Assembly (NCBI RefSeq): GCF_947331465.1
Contig: NZ_CAMZOK010000002.1
Coordinates: forward strand, 1,178,001-1,242,000
DNA from: Shimia sp. Alg240-R146
GTDB taxonomy: Bacteria; Pseudomonadota; Alphaproteobacteria; Rhodobacterales; Rhodobacteraceae
DNA: 64,000 bases
Reading direction: 5' to 3'
This document shows, one piece after another, positions 1 to 9,563 of this stretch (position 1 is the stretch's first letter; the number at the start of each line of letters is the position of its first letter). A program made the translations under genes and the position numbers. The notes under the pieces are model-generated. The model saw only the letters and a program-made list of their open reading frames with translations. It did not search any database and was not told the origin of the DNA.

Positions 1-656
1 AGCGGCAGATTGTTGTCACGCGCCAACGCAATCGCGCTCGCGTCCATCACCTTCAAACGCTTGGCCAGAACTTCGTCATAGCTGACTTCGTCATAGCGCA
101 CTGCGTCATCAAATTCCTGCGGATCTTTGTCATAAATCCCGTCCACACCGTTTTTGCCCATAAAGATCGCCTCACAGGCCATCTCGTTGGCGCGCAGGGT
201 CGCGGCTGTGTCGGTGGTGAAATACGGGTTGCCGGTACCGGCTGCAAAAATACACACACGCTTTTTCTCAAGGTGGCGCACCGCGCGGCGGCGAATATAA
301 GGTTCGGCCACCTCATCCATGCGGATCGCGCTGATCACGCGGGTAAAAACGCCCTGTGTCTCAAGCGCGCTTTGCATCGCCAGCGCGTTCATCACTGTGG
401 CCAACATGCCCATGTAATCTGCGGTGGTGCGTTCCATGCCCTGCGCGGCGCCGGACAGACCGCGAAACACGTTGCCGCCCCCGATCACCATACAGATCTC
501 AACACCAAGCTCATGCACGGTTTTGATTTCCTTGGCGACGCGTTCAATTGTTGGCGGGTGCAGGCCGTATCCCTGATCCCCCATCAGCGCCTCCCCCGAA
601 ATCTTGATCATCACACGGTTGAAAGTGGTGTCATTCGAGGAAGCGGAGTCGCTCAT
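1..656 (-). CDS. pyrH: UMP kinase (uridylate kinase), 3' end cut by window edge
   Basis: Phosphorylates UMP to UDP in the cytoplasm, an essential step of pyrimidine nucleotide synthesis. About 218 of roughly 245 residues are present; the C-terminus lies beyond position 1. Visible landmarks of the bacterial amino-acid-kinase-fold UMP kinase are KISGEAL near residue 18, IGGGNVFRG near residue 58, the [15 protein letters not shown] helix, and [14 protein letters not shown] followed by [12 protein letters not shown]. The ATG at 656 is followed by a short Ser/Asp-rich leader typical of the family. It is transcribed divergently from miaA with 117 bp between the start codons. Certain by motif content; only the missing end is unknown. 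Confidence 0.96.
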   Translation of the reverse strand, partial: MSDSASSNDTTFNRVMIKISGEALMGDQGYGLHPPTIERVAKEIKTVHELGVEICMVIGGGNVFRGLSGAAQGMERTTADYMGMLATVMNALAMQSALETQGVFTRVISAIRMDEVAEPYIRRRAVRHLEKKRVCIFAAGTGNPYFTTDTAATLRANEMACEAIFMGKNGVDGIYDKDPQEFDDAVRYDEVSYDEVLAKRLKVMDASAIALARDNNLP

Positions 657-773
657 GTTGCATGTCCTTGCAGCGTCGATTTAGGATTGCGCGCAAAATG
701 TCGGAAAACGCGGGCAGGTTCAATGCGAGAGTTCCCGACAATGGCATTAATCTGCATGACGTCTGGACACTCT

Positions 774-1652
774 ATGACCACCCTGCCCTCAATTGCGCCC
801 GATCAGCCCGTTCTGATCGCTGGCCCCACTGCCAGCGGCAAGAGCGCGCTCGCGCTTGAAATCGCCGAGACACAAGGCGGTGTGGTGATCAATGCCGACG
901 CGATTCAGGTCTATGACAACTGGCAAGTTCTGACCGCACGCCCACCTGCCGAAGACATCGCCCGCGCCCCACATCTGCTTTATGGCCACCTGCCCTATGA
1001 CGCCGACTACTCAGTCGGCCATTGGCTGCGCGAGGTTGCGCCCCTCCTCACTGCCGGACAGCGCCCTATCATCACCGGCGGCACGGGGCTCTATTTCACA
1101 GCACTCACGCAGGGCCTCGCCGAAATTCCGCCCACGCCAGCCGGGTTGCGCGAGACCGCCAACGCCCGTGTTGCCTCTGAGGGCTTCGAAGCTTTGCTGG
1201 CCGAACTCGATCCCGAAACCACCGCGCGGATTGATGTGCAAAATCCGATGCGGGTGCAGCGCGCGTGGGAAGTGCTCACCGCCACCGGTCGCCCGCTTGC
1301 GGCGTGGCAAGACGACACCCCGCCGCCGCTACTGCCTTTGCCCGACACTTTACCAATCGTGTTTGACACCGACAAAGACTGGTTAAACGAGCGCATCGCG
1401 CGGCGCTTTGACGTGATGCTGGCCCAGGGCGCGTTGGAAGAGGCCCGCGCCAACCTTGATATGTATGATCCGCAAATGCTGTCGATGAAGGCCATCGGCG
1501 CGCCGGAATTGATCGCCCATCTGCGGGGTGAAACCACGCTGGATCAAGCCCGTGAAGCGGCCACAATCGCCACCCGCCAATTCGCCAAACGGCAGCGCAC
1601 GTGGTTCCGATCCAAGATGTCGGGCTGGGTCAAATACCAACCTGCCGTCTGA
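774..1652 (+). CDS. miaA: tRNA dimethylallyltransferase MiaA
   Basis: Transfers a dimethylallyl group from DMAPP to N6 of adenosine 37 in tRNAs reading codons that start with U. The protein has 292 residues, the usual family length. It has the P-loop [11 protein letters not shown] near the N-terminus, the DAIQVY segment, the GGTGLYF motif, and the C-terminal [14 protein letters not shown] segment typical of MiaA. The frame is open upstream, but that part overlaps pyrH and is not conserved. ATG codons at 741 and 756 would add 11 or 6 residues. I chose 774 because it places the P-loop at the usual distance from the start. Confidence 0.95.
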   Translation: MTTLPSIAPDQPVLIAGPTASGKSALALEIAETQGGVVINADAIQVYDNWQVLTARPPAEDIARAPHLLYGHLPYDADYSVGHWLREVAPLLTAGQRPIITGGTGLYFTALTQGLAEIPPTPAGLRETANARVASEGFEALLAELDPETTARIDVQNPMRVQRAWEVLTATGRPLAAWQDDTPPPLLPLPDTLPIVFDTDKDWLNERIARRFDVMLAQGALEEARANLDMYDPQMLSMKAIGAPELIAHLRGETTLDQAREAATIATRQFAKRQRTWFRSKMSGWVKYQPAV

Positions 1653-1749
1653 TTACCTCTAAGATGATCAACCAATACTTGCAATTTTCGGACAATTGTG
1701 GACATTTAGCCGCCAAATGGTTGGGAAAAATGTAAAAATACCGTCATTC

Positions 1750-2733
1750 ATGACAAAATCCGGTGCTGGCGGCATGGCTGCCCCACCGCCCAAAACGCCT
1801 GCCATTTCAAAACCTTCGCCGAAACCTGCACCGCAGCGCGCTTCGGCTATGGCGGGCCAGCCGTCGCGTATGCAACCGTCGCCAGCCGGCTTTCTCGACC
1901 TGCACCCGGCCCCGCACCAACCGCTGCCGCAACCGCTGGTGCACACCATCGCCCAGCACACCGCTGGCGCGCCCTGGATGCTGGAATTGCTGCATGTCCG
2001 AACCCACCACATTCTGATCTGGACCACCCGTGGCCAAGGCCGTGTCCTGCTCAACGGCGTGCGGCGCGGCTTTGGCACCCACAACGCCATCTTTGCTCCG
2101 GCAGGGAAACTCCTGTCCATTGAACTGGGACTGCAGGTTCAAGGTCAGATTGCGCTCATTCCTGCGGATGAGCGGTTCTCCTTCCCTGACCGCGCCCAGC
2201 ATTTGCGGCTTCAGGACGGAACCGAGCAGCTTGAATTCATCGCAATCCTCGACGCCTTACGGCGCGAGCTGCATGAAAACCGCCCCTTCATAGCGGAGGC
2301 GCTCAATGCCCACACCCAGCTTTTGTCGGTCACGCTGCGCCGCGACCTGCTCTCTGCAGACGATCCCCTCCCCGCAAAAGCAGCCCAAAAACTGACCCGC
2401 GCCTATGGTGATCTGCTCTCCAAGTCTTTCACCGAAGGCCACACAATGGCATGGTATGCCAACCAACTTGGTGTCACGCCGACCCACCTCAGCCGCGTCT
2501 GCCGCCAATCTGCCGGTATGACCGCCGCCGACATGCTGTCTCAGCTGATTCAGCATCGCGCCCGTCTTCTTCTGATCACAACAGACCGTCCAATGCGCAT
2601 CATCGCCGAAGATCTCGGCTTTGGCAGTGCCGCTTATTTTACCCGCTTCTGCCAGCAGCATTTCGGTGCCCCGCCCAGCCAGATTCGCAAACAAACCCGT
2701 CCCTCCAAAAACACCTCCAAATCGCACGGTTGA
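1750..2733 (+). CDS. AraC-family transcriptional regulator
   Basis: Predicted DNA-binding regulator of 327 residues. The last 100 or so residues form an AraC/XylS double helix-turn-helix: MAWYANQLGVTPTHLSRVCRQ is the first helix pair and IIAEDLGFGSAAYFTRFCQQHFG the second. The N-terminal half looks like a cupin-type effector domain (HHILIWTTRGQGRVLLNG), preceded by a Pro/Ala-rich segment. The inducer is unknown. Starts at 1696 (GTG) or 1774 are possible, and none has a good ribosome-binding site. It lies 400 bp upstream of a peptide-type ABC transporter on the same strand, but nothing shows that it controls it. Confidence 0.85.
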   Translation: MTKSGAGGMAAPPPKTPAISKPSPKPAPQRASAMAGQPSRMQPSPAGFLDLHPAPHQPLPQPLVHTIAQHTAGAPWMLELLHVRTHHILIWTTRGQGRVLLNGVRRGFGTHNAIFAPAGKLLSIELGLQVQGQIALIPADERFSFPDRAQHLRLQDGTEQLEFIAILDALRRELHENRPFIAEALNAHTQLLSVTLRRDLLSADDPLPAKAAQKLTRAYGDLLSKSFTEGHTMAWYANQLGVTPTHLSRVCRQSAGMTAADMLSQLIQHRARLLLITTDRPMRIIAEDLGFGSAAYFTRFCQQHFGAPPSQIRKQTRPSKNTSKSHG

Positions 2734-3136
2734 CCAACGCGTCACCCGCGCCCAAAGCCAGGATTCGACATCACGATGTCGCTTTTGGGCCACCTAATGA
2801 CGATCACCGCCGTTGACGTGACGGCGGTGGATATGCCCGAATGAAGGCCAAGACCAGAGATCGGGGCACACGTATGCCTCGGCAGATGACCAACAGTTGT
2901 TCAGCACGCAACCGGTTTGCCAATGGAGGGGCAAAGGCCGCGCGCCAGCCAGACAAGCCGGCACACTCCTTCAAACGAGTCCGGCTCACACCCGTCTGAC
3001 CCCTTCTGCGTATGCTGAATGCACCACTCGGGACCGGCACCAAATGTCGGCGACCACTGCACGTCTGCCTAGACAGGCGGCAGAAAACAGGGAACCGGCG
3101 CGCCCGTCCCAGGGCCGCGTCTGACAAGGGGAGCAC
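2734..3136. other. 403-bp intergenic region between the regulator and the ABC transporter
   Basis: No credible gene seen. A 75-codon frame at 2897-3124 has arginine/proline-rich, non-conserved content. The stretch holds one clear hairpin (listed separately) and should carry the promoter of the transporter operon. Peptide ABC operons often start with a solute-binding protein gene, and none is present here. Confidence 0.6.
2805..2829 (+). terminator. Hairpin downstream of the AraC gene
   Basis: Perfect 9-bp inverted repeat (CACCGCCGT / ACGGCGGTG) around a 7-nt loop, 72 bp after the AraC stop. There is no T-tract after it, so it may be a weak or factor-dependent terminator, or an operator-like palindrome. 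Confidence 0.4.
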
Positions 3137-4222
3137 ATGGGACTTTTTATCCTGCGACGATTCGGGATGATGCTGGTGACGGCACTTTGCCTGACCTACA
3201 TCGTCTTCTTCATGACCAATCTTTATCCAAACCTGGAAAAATTGGCCAAAACCCAAGGCAACTTCCGCATGAGCGAGGAAGCCGTCGACAGCTTCCTTGG
3301 TGATCGCGGCTACTTGCAGCCAACACCTATCAAATATTTGCAATGGCTCGGCGTTCTGCCCGGCTTTTCCAAAGAACTCGAGGATGGGCGTCTGCTCGGC
3401 AAATGTGTGCGTCCCGGCGTTGCTCCCGAAGATACGCCAAGATACTGCGGCATCCTGCAAGGTGACTGGGGCTTTTCGACAGTTTCCAAGGCGCCTGTGG
3501 CTGACGTGCTCGGCTCACGGCTCGCCAACACAGGCAAGCTGATGTTCTGGGTTATGGTGGTCATGGTGCCCTCAGCACTCGTAATCGGCGTTCTGGCGGG
3601 CATGAAAGAAGGCTCTCGGACCGACCGCTCGCTCTCAACGGTTTCGATCTTGTCCACAGCAACGCCAGAATATGTGTCGGGCGTGATTTTCATCGCCCTC
3701 CTGGCCTCAACCCGCAACGGACTTGGACCGTGGCTGCACGAGTTGGGCCTGATCGAAGGCAAGGCGCTCTTCAAAGGCACCGCCAAATCGGCCATGGACG
3801 GCATCACGTTTAAAAACTTCACGCTGCCGGTGGTCACCATCGCGCTTTATGGCATGGGCTACATCGCCCGCATGACCCGCGCCTCGATGGCCGAGGTCAT
3901 GACCGCGCAGTACATCCGCACCGCGCGCCTCAAGGGGGTGAGCTTCCGCAACATCGTGATGAAACACGCGTTGCGCAACGCTTTGATCGCGCCATTCACC
4001 GTTATCATGTTGCAGTTCCCGTGGCTGCTGAACGGCGTGGTGATCGTGGAAACGCTGTTTAGCTACACCGGCTTTGGCTGGCAGTTGGTGAACGCGGCGG
4101 GCAACAATGACATCGAGATGCTTCTGGCGGTCTCGGTGGTCTCGGTCTTCGTGGTTCTGGTGACCCAGCTGATATCCGATATCGGCTACGTCTACCTCAA
4201 CCCACGCATCCGAATTTCTTAA
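3137..4222 (+). CDS. Peptide/nickel-type ABC transporter permease (DppB/OppB family)
   Basis: Inner-membrane permease of 361 residues, the first subunit of a binding-protein-dependent ABC importer. The N-terminus (FILRRFGMMLVTALCLTYIVFFM) is the typical first membrane segment of DppB-like proteins. The cytoplasmic coupling loop is seen near residue 260 (QYIRTARLKGVSFRNIVMKHALRNAL). A large periplasmic loop follows the first helix at residues 35-130 and is longer than in classical DppB. A GGGGAG ribosome-binding site precedes the ATG. It is followed after 15 bp by the second permease. The substrate is probably oligopeptides or a related solute, but cannot be fixed from sequence. Confidence 0.9.
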   Translation: MGLFILRRFGMMLVTALCLTYIVFFMTNLYPNLEKLAKTQGNFRMSEEAVDSFLGDRGYLQPTPIKYLQWLGVLPGFSKELEDGRLLGKCVRPGVAPEDTPRYCGILQGDWGFSTVSKAPVADVLGSRLANTGKLMFWVMVVMVPSALVIGVLAGMKEGSRTDRSLSTVSILSTATPEYVSGVIFIALLASTRNGLGPWLHELGLIEGKALFKGTAKSAMDGITFKNFTLPVVTIALYGMGYIARMTRASMAEVMTAQYIRTARLKGVSFRNIVMKHALRNALIAPFTVIMLQFPWLLNGVVIVETLFSYTGFGWQLVNAAGNNDIEMLLAVSVVSVFVVLVTQLISDIGYVYLNPRIRIS

Positions 4223-4237
4223 GGGAGGGTCAGAGAC

Positions 4238-5689
4238 ATGGAACCATTAACCTGGACAGGCTCTTTCGGAAACGTCCTCGATCCGATTTTCCAAATCGTC
4301 GCTGGATTGTTCCTCGTGGCAGTTCTCGCACAGTTTGTCGGCGCTTACGTCTTCGCGCCGATCAACGATCACTACAATCCGGATGGCACCATCACCCGTG
4401 GCAAGGGCGCCAACGCCTCTATTGCGACGGCCCTTCGCTATCTGTTGCTGGCGCTCTGCGCGATCGTAGCAGTCTACATTGTCGCTGGTGTGTTTTCGCC
4501 AGTCGGCACCGTCGGTATCCTCGGCGCCGTGGCCAAACAGTTCTCTCCGGTCTGGATTGCACTGCTGGCCACTTTCCTGCTGTCGATCAGCTATAAGCGG
4601 CGGCTCGGTCTATACGGCAAACTGTTTGACAGCACCGTCGGCATGATCGGCTTCGCGCTGGTCATGTTCTGGGTATTCACAGCAATCTTTGTGGGCATCT
4701 TTGACATGATCGCAGTGCATGACCCGCTCTCGCAGGTCTCGCGCATGAAGAACAAATTGCCCGGCACGCCTTTACCCAGCATCGAAGACGGGCAATACGC
4801 CTTCTACTTGTTGGGCGGGGATAACCTCGCACGGGACGTTTTCTCGCGTATGGTGCATGGCTCTGTCATCGTGATCGTCATCGCGCCGTTTGCGACGCTG
4901 TTTGCCTTTATGGTCGGCATCACATTGGGCCTGCCTGCTGGCTACTTTGGCGGTAAACTCGACACCTTCTTGTCGTTCCTTGCCAACCTCGTGCTGGCCT
5001 TCCCGGTGATCCTGCTCTTCTACCTTCTGGTCACACCAGAGATCGTGGCGACAGGCATTCCGAACTACATGGCGACGGTGCTGTTTGTGTTCCCGATCAT
5101 ATTTGTGGGGATCTTGTTGAACTCGCGGTTCTACACCCGTCCGAAACTGCGGAACCCGCTGTTGTCGGGCGTGCTGTTGGTCATGATCTGGATTTACCTC
5201 TCGGCCATTTCCGCACCGGGCACCAAGATCAACCTCCTGCCGGGCGCTATCGATTTGTTCAACATCAACTCGGGCATCCTTGTGGTGTTTGTCTCGGTGG
5301 TCTTTGTGAACGCGCCAACCGTCTTCAGGATCGTGCGCGGCCTCGTGCTGGACATTCAGACACGTGACTACGTCGCCGCCGCCCAGACACGGGGCGAAGG
5401 TCCGTGGTACATCATGCTGTGGGAAATCCTGCCCAACGCACGTGGCCCGCTGATCGTCGATTTCTGTCTGCGCATCGGCTACACCACGATCCTTTTGGGG
5501 ACCTTGGGTTTCTTCGGCCTCGGCCTACCGCCTGAGAGCCCGGACTGGGGCACAACGATCAACGACGGGCGCAAGCTCCTTGCGATCTACCCGCACCCGG
5601 CCATCGTGCCTGCCATGTCGCTCCTGAGCCTCGTTCTAGGGCTCAACTTGCTGGCGGACGGGCTGCGCGAAGAAAGCCTGCGTGACTGA
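4238..5689 (+). CDS. Enlarged peptide-type ABC transporter permease (DppC/OppC family)
   Basis: Second permease of the importer, 483 residues against roughly 300 for classical DppC. The family core is recognisable: DNLARDVFSRMVHGS near residue 197, the coupling loop DYVAAAQTRGEGPWYIMLWEI near residue 376, and the C-terminal GFFGLGLPPESPDWG plus LADGLREESLRD. The extra length has two sources. About 180 N-terminal residues carry several additional hydrophobic segments, and a hydrophobic insertion lies at about residues 255-350. The gene follows the first permease with a good AAGGGAGG site and precedes the fused ATPase. Confidence 0.88.
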   Translation: MEPLTWTGSFGNVLDPIFQIVAGLFLVAVLAQFVGAYVFAPINDHYNPDGTITRGKGANASIATALRYLLLALCAIVAVYIVAGVFSPVGTVGILGAVAKQFSPVWIALLATFLLSISYKRRLGLYGKLFDSTVGMIGFALVMFWVFTAIFVGIFDMIAVHDPLSQVSRMKNKLPGTPLPSIEDGQYAFYLLGGDNLARDVFSRMVHGSVIVIVIAPFATLFAFMVGITLGLPAGYFGGKLDTFLSFLANLVLAFPVILLFYLLVTPEIVATGIPNYMATVLFVFPIIFVGILLNSRFYTRPKLRNPLLSGVLLVMIWIYLSAISAPGTKINLLPGAIDLFNINSGILVVFVSVVFVNAPTVFRIVRGLVLDIQTRDYVAAAQTRGEGPWYIMLWEILPNARGPLIVDFCLRIGYTTILLGTLGFFGLGLPPESPDWGTTINDGRKLLAIYPHPAIVPAMSLLSLVLGLNLLADGLREESLRD

Positions 5690-5696
5690 TGACACA

Positions 5697-5718
5697 CGGG
5701 GCGGCCCATGCCGCCCCG
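5697..5718 (+). other. Intra-operon GC-rich hairpin
   Basis: Perfect 9-bp stem (CGGGGCGGC / GCCGCCCCG) with a CCAT tetraloop immediately after the second permease stop, in a 152-bp gap before the ATPase gene. No T-tract follows. In this position it may stabilise the upstream mRNA or attenuate transcription into the ATPase gene. Confidence 0.55.
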
Positions 5719-5841
5719 CTCAATCCATTCAAAGGAAGGCACCAAAGGTTAACGACGGAGACGCAAAAACGCACTGACGCGTTACAGCCGCAATACCGAC
5801 GCAATACTGACAGGCCTTCCGCCCCAAAAGGGAGAGAGTTA

Positions 5842-7929
5842 ATGAGCAAGATGGCAGAATACGACGGCCCGATCCTTGAGATCGACCGCCTGTCGATATC
5901 CTTCTTCACCCGCCTACGGGAAATCCCGGCCGTGATGGATTTTTCGGTCCGCGTCATGCCTGGCGAGGCCGTTGGCCTTGTTGGTGAATCTGGTTGCGGC
6001 AAATCCACCGTCGCGTTGGGCGTTATGCAGGATCTTGGTAAGAACGGCGAAATCGTCGGCGGCTCGATTAAGTTCAAGGGCCGTGACCTGTCAGAGATGT
6101 CTGACGAAGAACTGCGCGACGTACGTGGCAATGAAATTGCCATGATTTATCAAGAACCTATGGCGTCCCTCAATCCGGCGATGAAGATCGGCAAACAGTT
6201 GATGGAAGTGCCGATGATTCACGAAGGTGTAAGCAAGGAAGAGGCCTACAGCCGCGCCTTGGAGGTTGTCACCGACGTGCGCCTGCCTGACCCCGAGCGG
6301 ATGCTCAACAGCTTCCCGCACCAGCTTTCGGGCGGTCAGCAACAGCGCATCGTGATCGCCATGGCCCTGATGTCCAAGCCAGCGCTTCTGATCCTGGATG
6401 AGCCCACCACCGCGCTTGACGTGACCGTTGAGGCCGCCGTGGTCGAGCTGGTCAAGGATTTGGGAAAAAAGTATGGAACATCAATGCTTTTCATCTCCCA
6501 TAACCTCGGTCTGGTTCTGGAAACCTGCGACCGTTTGTGCGTGATGTATTCCGGCGAAGCGGTCGAACGCGGCTCGATTGAAGACGTGTTTGACAACATG
6601 CAGCACCCCTACACGCAGGCTCTGTTCCGCTCGATCCCTCTGCCAGGCGCTGATAAAAACGCGCGGCCTCTTGTGGCCATTCCAGGCAACTTCCCTCTGC
6701 CGCACGAACGCCCGCCCGGGTGTAACTTTGGCCCGCGCTGCGACTATTTTGAGGAAGGCCGCTGTGATGCCCAAGACATCCCGATGGTTGGCGTTCAGGG
6801 CTACGACCGTCACACCACACGCTGTCTCAGATCAGAAGAAATCGATTGGAACGCGCCAATAACCGTGGGGGAACAAAAGGAAAAAGCCGAGGTCGGCGAA
6901 GTTGTTCTGAAGATGGAAAACCTCAAGAAATACTACGAAGTTGCACCAAACGCACTTTTCGGCAGCGGAGAAAAGAAGGTTGTTAAAGCCAACGAAACCC
7001 TGAGCTTTGAGGCCCGCGAATCCGAAACCCTCGCCATCGTTGGCGAATCCGGTTGCGGCAAATCCACCTTCGCCAAGGTCCTCATGGGACTGGAAACCGC
7101 CACAGAAGGCACCGTGCTTTTGGATGGCGGCGAAATTCAGGACACCCCTATTCAGGAGCGCGACACCAAAACCGTGGCCGATGTCCAGATGGTCTTCCAA
7201 AACCCGTTTGATACGCTCAACCCCTCCATGACCGTCGGCCGCCAAATCATGCGCGCGCTTGAAATCTTCGGCGTCGGTGAAAACGAGGCCGGACGCCGCC
7301 AGCGCATGCTTGAGTTGCTGGATCTGGTAAAACTGCCCCGCGCATTTGCGGACCGTATGCCAAGGCAGCTGTCCGGTGGTCAGAAACAACGCGTCGGCAT
7401 TGCCCGCGCCTTTGCCGGCGGCGCCCGCATTGTTGTGGCGGACGAGCCTGTTTCCGCGCTCGACGTGTCGGTGCAAGCAGCTGTGACCGACCTCTTGATG
7501 GAGATCCAGCGCGAAGAAAAAACCACGCTCCTATTTATCTCGCATGACTTGAGCATCGTACGCTATCTGTCTGATCGCGTTATGGTTATGTACCTCGGGC
7601 ATGTGGTGGAAATGGGCACAACCGATCAGGTGTTCTCGCCGCCTTATCACCCCTATACCGAGGCGCTATTGTCCGCTGTTCCTATTGCCGACACATCGGT
7701 CGAAAAAGAGCATATTGTTCTCGAAGGCGACATTCCTTCCGCCATGAACCCGCCTCCCGGGTGCCCGTTCCAAACGCGGTGCCGTTGGAAATCCGAAGTG
7801 CCAGGCGGACTGTGCGAGCAAGAAGTTCCGCCTGTCCGGATGCTAGAGGGCGACCATCAGGTCAAATGCCACCTCGCAGATGACATCCTCGCGCGTATGA
7901 CTCCAGTGATCAAAATCGCTGCCGAGTAA
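5842..7929 (+). CDS. Fused double ATPase of the peptide-type ABC transporter (DppD-DppF type)
   Basis: Cytoplasmic ATP-hydrolysing subunit of 695 residues with two complete ABC domains in one chain. Domain 1 has a Walker A GESGCGKST near residue 47, signature LSGGQQQR and Walker B LLILDEPTTALD. Domain 2 repeats these (GESGCGKST near 400, LSGGQKQR, IVVADEPVSALD). Each domain ends with the cysteine-bearing oligopeptide-ATPase tail (PGCNFGPRCDYF and PGCPFQTRCRW), as in DppD/DppF and OppD/OppF. The start at 5842 follows a GGGAGAG site. The frame is open back to 5689, but that region is intergenic in character. One fused ATPase replaces the usual two genes, so the operon supplies permeases and energy coupling but no binding protein. 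Confidence 0.94.
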   Translation: MSKMAEYDGPILEIDRLSISFFTRLREIPAVMDFSVRVMPGEAVGLVGESGCGKSTVALGVMQDLGKNGEIVGGSIKFKGRDLSEMSDEELRDVRGNEIAMIYQEPMASLNPAMKIGKQLMEVPMIHEGVSKEEAYSRALEVVTDVRLPDPERMLNSFPHQLSGGQQQRIVIAMALMSKPALLILDEPTTALDVTVEAAVVELVKDLGKKYGTSMLFISHNLGLVLETCDRLCVMYSGEAVERGSIEDVFDNMQHPYTQALFRSIPLPGADKNARPLVAIPGNFPLPHERPPGCNFGPRCDYFEEGRCDAQDIPMVGVQGYDRHTTRCLRSEEIDWNAPITVGEQKEKAEVGEVVLKMENLKKYYEVAPNALFGSGEKKVVKANETLSFEARESETLAIVGESGCGKSTFAKVLMGLETATEGTVLLDGGEIQDTPIQERDTKTVADVQMVFQNPFDTLNPSMTVGRQIMRALEIFGVGENEAGRRQRMLELLDLVKLPRAFADRMPRQLSGGQKQRVGIARAFAGGARIVVADEPVSALDVSVQAAVTDLLMEIQREEKTTLLFISHDLSIVRYLSDRVMVMYLGHVVEMGTTDQVFSPPYHPYTEALLSAVPIADTSVEKEHIVLEGDIPSAMNPPPGCPFQTRCRWKSEVPGGLCEQEVPPVRMLEGDHQVKCHLADDILARMTPVIKIAAE

Positions 7930-7954
7930 TCCACCGACACCAATCGCTAGAAAA

Positions 7955-7992
7955 AAGGGGCGACGCACATCTGCGTTGCCCCTTCTGTTTTA
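7955..7992 (+). terminator. Rho-independent terminator of the ABC operon
   Basis: A 13-bp stem with one G-U pair (AAGGGGCGACGCA / TGCGTTGCCCCTT), CATC loop, then a T-rich tail, 25 bp after the ATPase stop. Confidence 0.85.
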
Positions 7993-8016
7993 GCTTTATC
8001 GCCCATCAAAGGCCCT

Positions 8017-9486
8017 TTAACCGTCTACACCCATCATAATTTGCGCGTAAAACTGCACAGCGCGCTCCAGATCCGCAATCGAAACACGCTCGTTGATCCC
8101 GTGAATACGCGATAGGTCATCCGGACCAAATGTCATTGGATTGAAGCGATAACTGTCATCGGAAATCTTGGAGAAATGCTTGGTATCCGTACCTGCTACG
8201 GTCAAGCCCGGAACCAAAATCACATCGCCAAACGCGCCCAAGGTGGCCTGCGCAAGCAATTGAAAACCATCACTTTCCGCGCTCGACACAGGGCTGGGAT
8301 GGGTCGGTTCACCGCGCATACTCACATCGATATTGGGATTGTCGACCACCGCCTCCACATGCGCGATAACGCTCTCAACGGTGTCGCGCGGATGGATGCG
8401 AAAATTCACCACAGCGACGGCTTCTGTCGGCAAGACGTTCTCGGTTAGTGACGCTTGCAACATCGTCGGCGCAGTTGTTGTGCGCAGCATCGCATTGGTC
8501 GGCCCTGAGCCCGACAAGATGCCCTCCAAAACAGGGCGGAACAGCCATTGGTTGGCAAAAAGCACCCGTTCCGTCAGACCAAACTCCGGCGCGACGCTGT
8601 CGAAAAATTCAGCCGACGCATCCGTCAGTCCACCGGGCACCGGATTGGCCATCAACCGCTCGACCGCCCCTGCAAGCGCGCCCACCGCGGTGTCCGCGGG
8701 CGGCAGTGACGAATGCCCACCCGTCGCCTTGGCAGTGATGTTCAGCGTCACATAGCCCTTTTCAGCCACGTTGATTGAGGCCACGGGCGCGGGCAGCCCG
8801 GGCAACACATCGTCGAGCACCATTGAGCCTTCGTCCAAGGACCACGCCATCTGCACGCCGCGCGCGCCAAGCAGCGCGACCGCCGCCCCCGCGCCTTTTT
8901 GGCCGCCAATCTCTTCGTCGTGACCAAAGATGAAATAGATTGTGCGCTCAGGCTGGAATCCGTCTGCAATTAGCGTTTCCGCCGCTTCCAACAGGCCAAT
9001 CACACCAATTTTGTCGTCAATCGTGCCCCGACCCCAAACAAATTCTGCGTCCGTTACGCCCGCAAATGGCGCGTGTTCCCAACGATCCCGCTCCGCTTCC
9101 GGCGCAGGCACAACGTCATAATGTCCGGTCATAAGAATAGGTTGCGCGTCGGGGTTTTTGCCATCCCATTTGTAAATCGGCGTCAGGTTGGCCATCTCGC
9201 GGCTCATCGTGGTGTGCACCCCCGGGTAGGTCGCCTCAATCCACTCCAAAAAGCCGCGAAACTGGCCTTCTGCCAAAGGATCTGCCAAATGATGTGCCAC
9301 GGTTTCAAACGTCACGGCTTGGCCCATATTGGCCACGATCCGGTCGATGTTGACATTTACGGTCGGCAAGTCGGCTCTATCCGTCGGCGCATAGTTCGGC
9401 GCCTTATAAAGCATTGTTTTCACGGCCAAAACGGCAACCAAAGCCACCAATGCCAGCCCCAAGTATTTCAAAAGTCGCAAGAACAT
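8017..9486 (-). CDS. Membrane-anchored M20-family metallopeptidase (carboxypeptidase S / PM20D1-like)
   Basis: Predicted di-zinc amidohydrolase or peptidase of 489 residues. A single N-terminal hydrophobic helix (about residues 4-24) suggests a membrane-anchored enzyme facing the periplasm. M20 landmarks are clear: TGHYDVVP near residue 121 (His and Asp ligands), GRGTIDDK near 152, the general base and ligand pair in GHDEEIGG near 189, LDEG near 218, GGHSSLPP, and the late His ligand in GTDTKHFS. The large size, N-terminal anchor and DEEIGG/LDEG arrangement match the carboxypeptidase S/PM20D1 branch, which acts on C-terminal peptides or N-acyl amino acids. The ATG at 9486 has GGGGAG 5 nt upstream. 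Confidence 0.88.
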   Translation of the reverse strand: MFLRLLKYLGLALVALVAVLAVKTMLYKAPNYAPTDRADLPTVNVNIDRIVANMGQAVTFETVAHHLADPLAEGQFRGFLEWIEATYPGVHTTMSREMANLTPIYKWDGKNPDAQPILMTGHYDVVPAPEAERDRWEHAPFAGVTDAEFVWGRGTIDDKIGVIGLLEAAETLIADGFQPERTIYFIFGHDEEIGGQKGAGAAVALLGARGVQMAWSLDEGSMVLDDVLPGLPAPVASINVAEKGYVTLNITAKATGGHSSLPPADTAVGALAGAVERLMANPVPGGLTDASAEFFDSVAPEFGLTERVLFANQWLFRPVLEGILSGSGPTNAMLRTTTAPTMLQASLTENVLPTEAVAVVNFRIHPRDTVESVIAHVEAVVDNPNIDVSMRGEPTHPSPVSSAESDGFQLLAQATLGAFGDVILVPGLTVAGTDTKHFSKISDDSYRFNPMTFGPDDLSRIHGINERVSIADLERAVQFYAQIMMGVDG

Positions 9487-9563
9487 CAAAGTCTCCCCAA
9501 AGCGATCTGAATCACTTTAGGGCTGTAAAACGCGTTTAGGCAAAGACGCCCTAACGTCACCTG

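Noticed and set aside
273-773. N-terminal extension of miaA
   Set aside because: Overlaps the opposite-strand pyrH gene and precedes the P-loop with unrelated sequence.
2897-3124. 75-codon frame in the large intergenic gap
   Set aside because: Arg/Pro-rich, no hydrophobic core or family, no ribosome-binding site.
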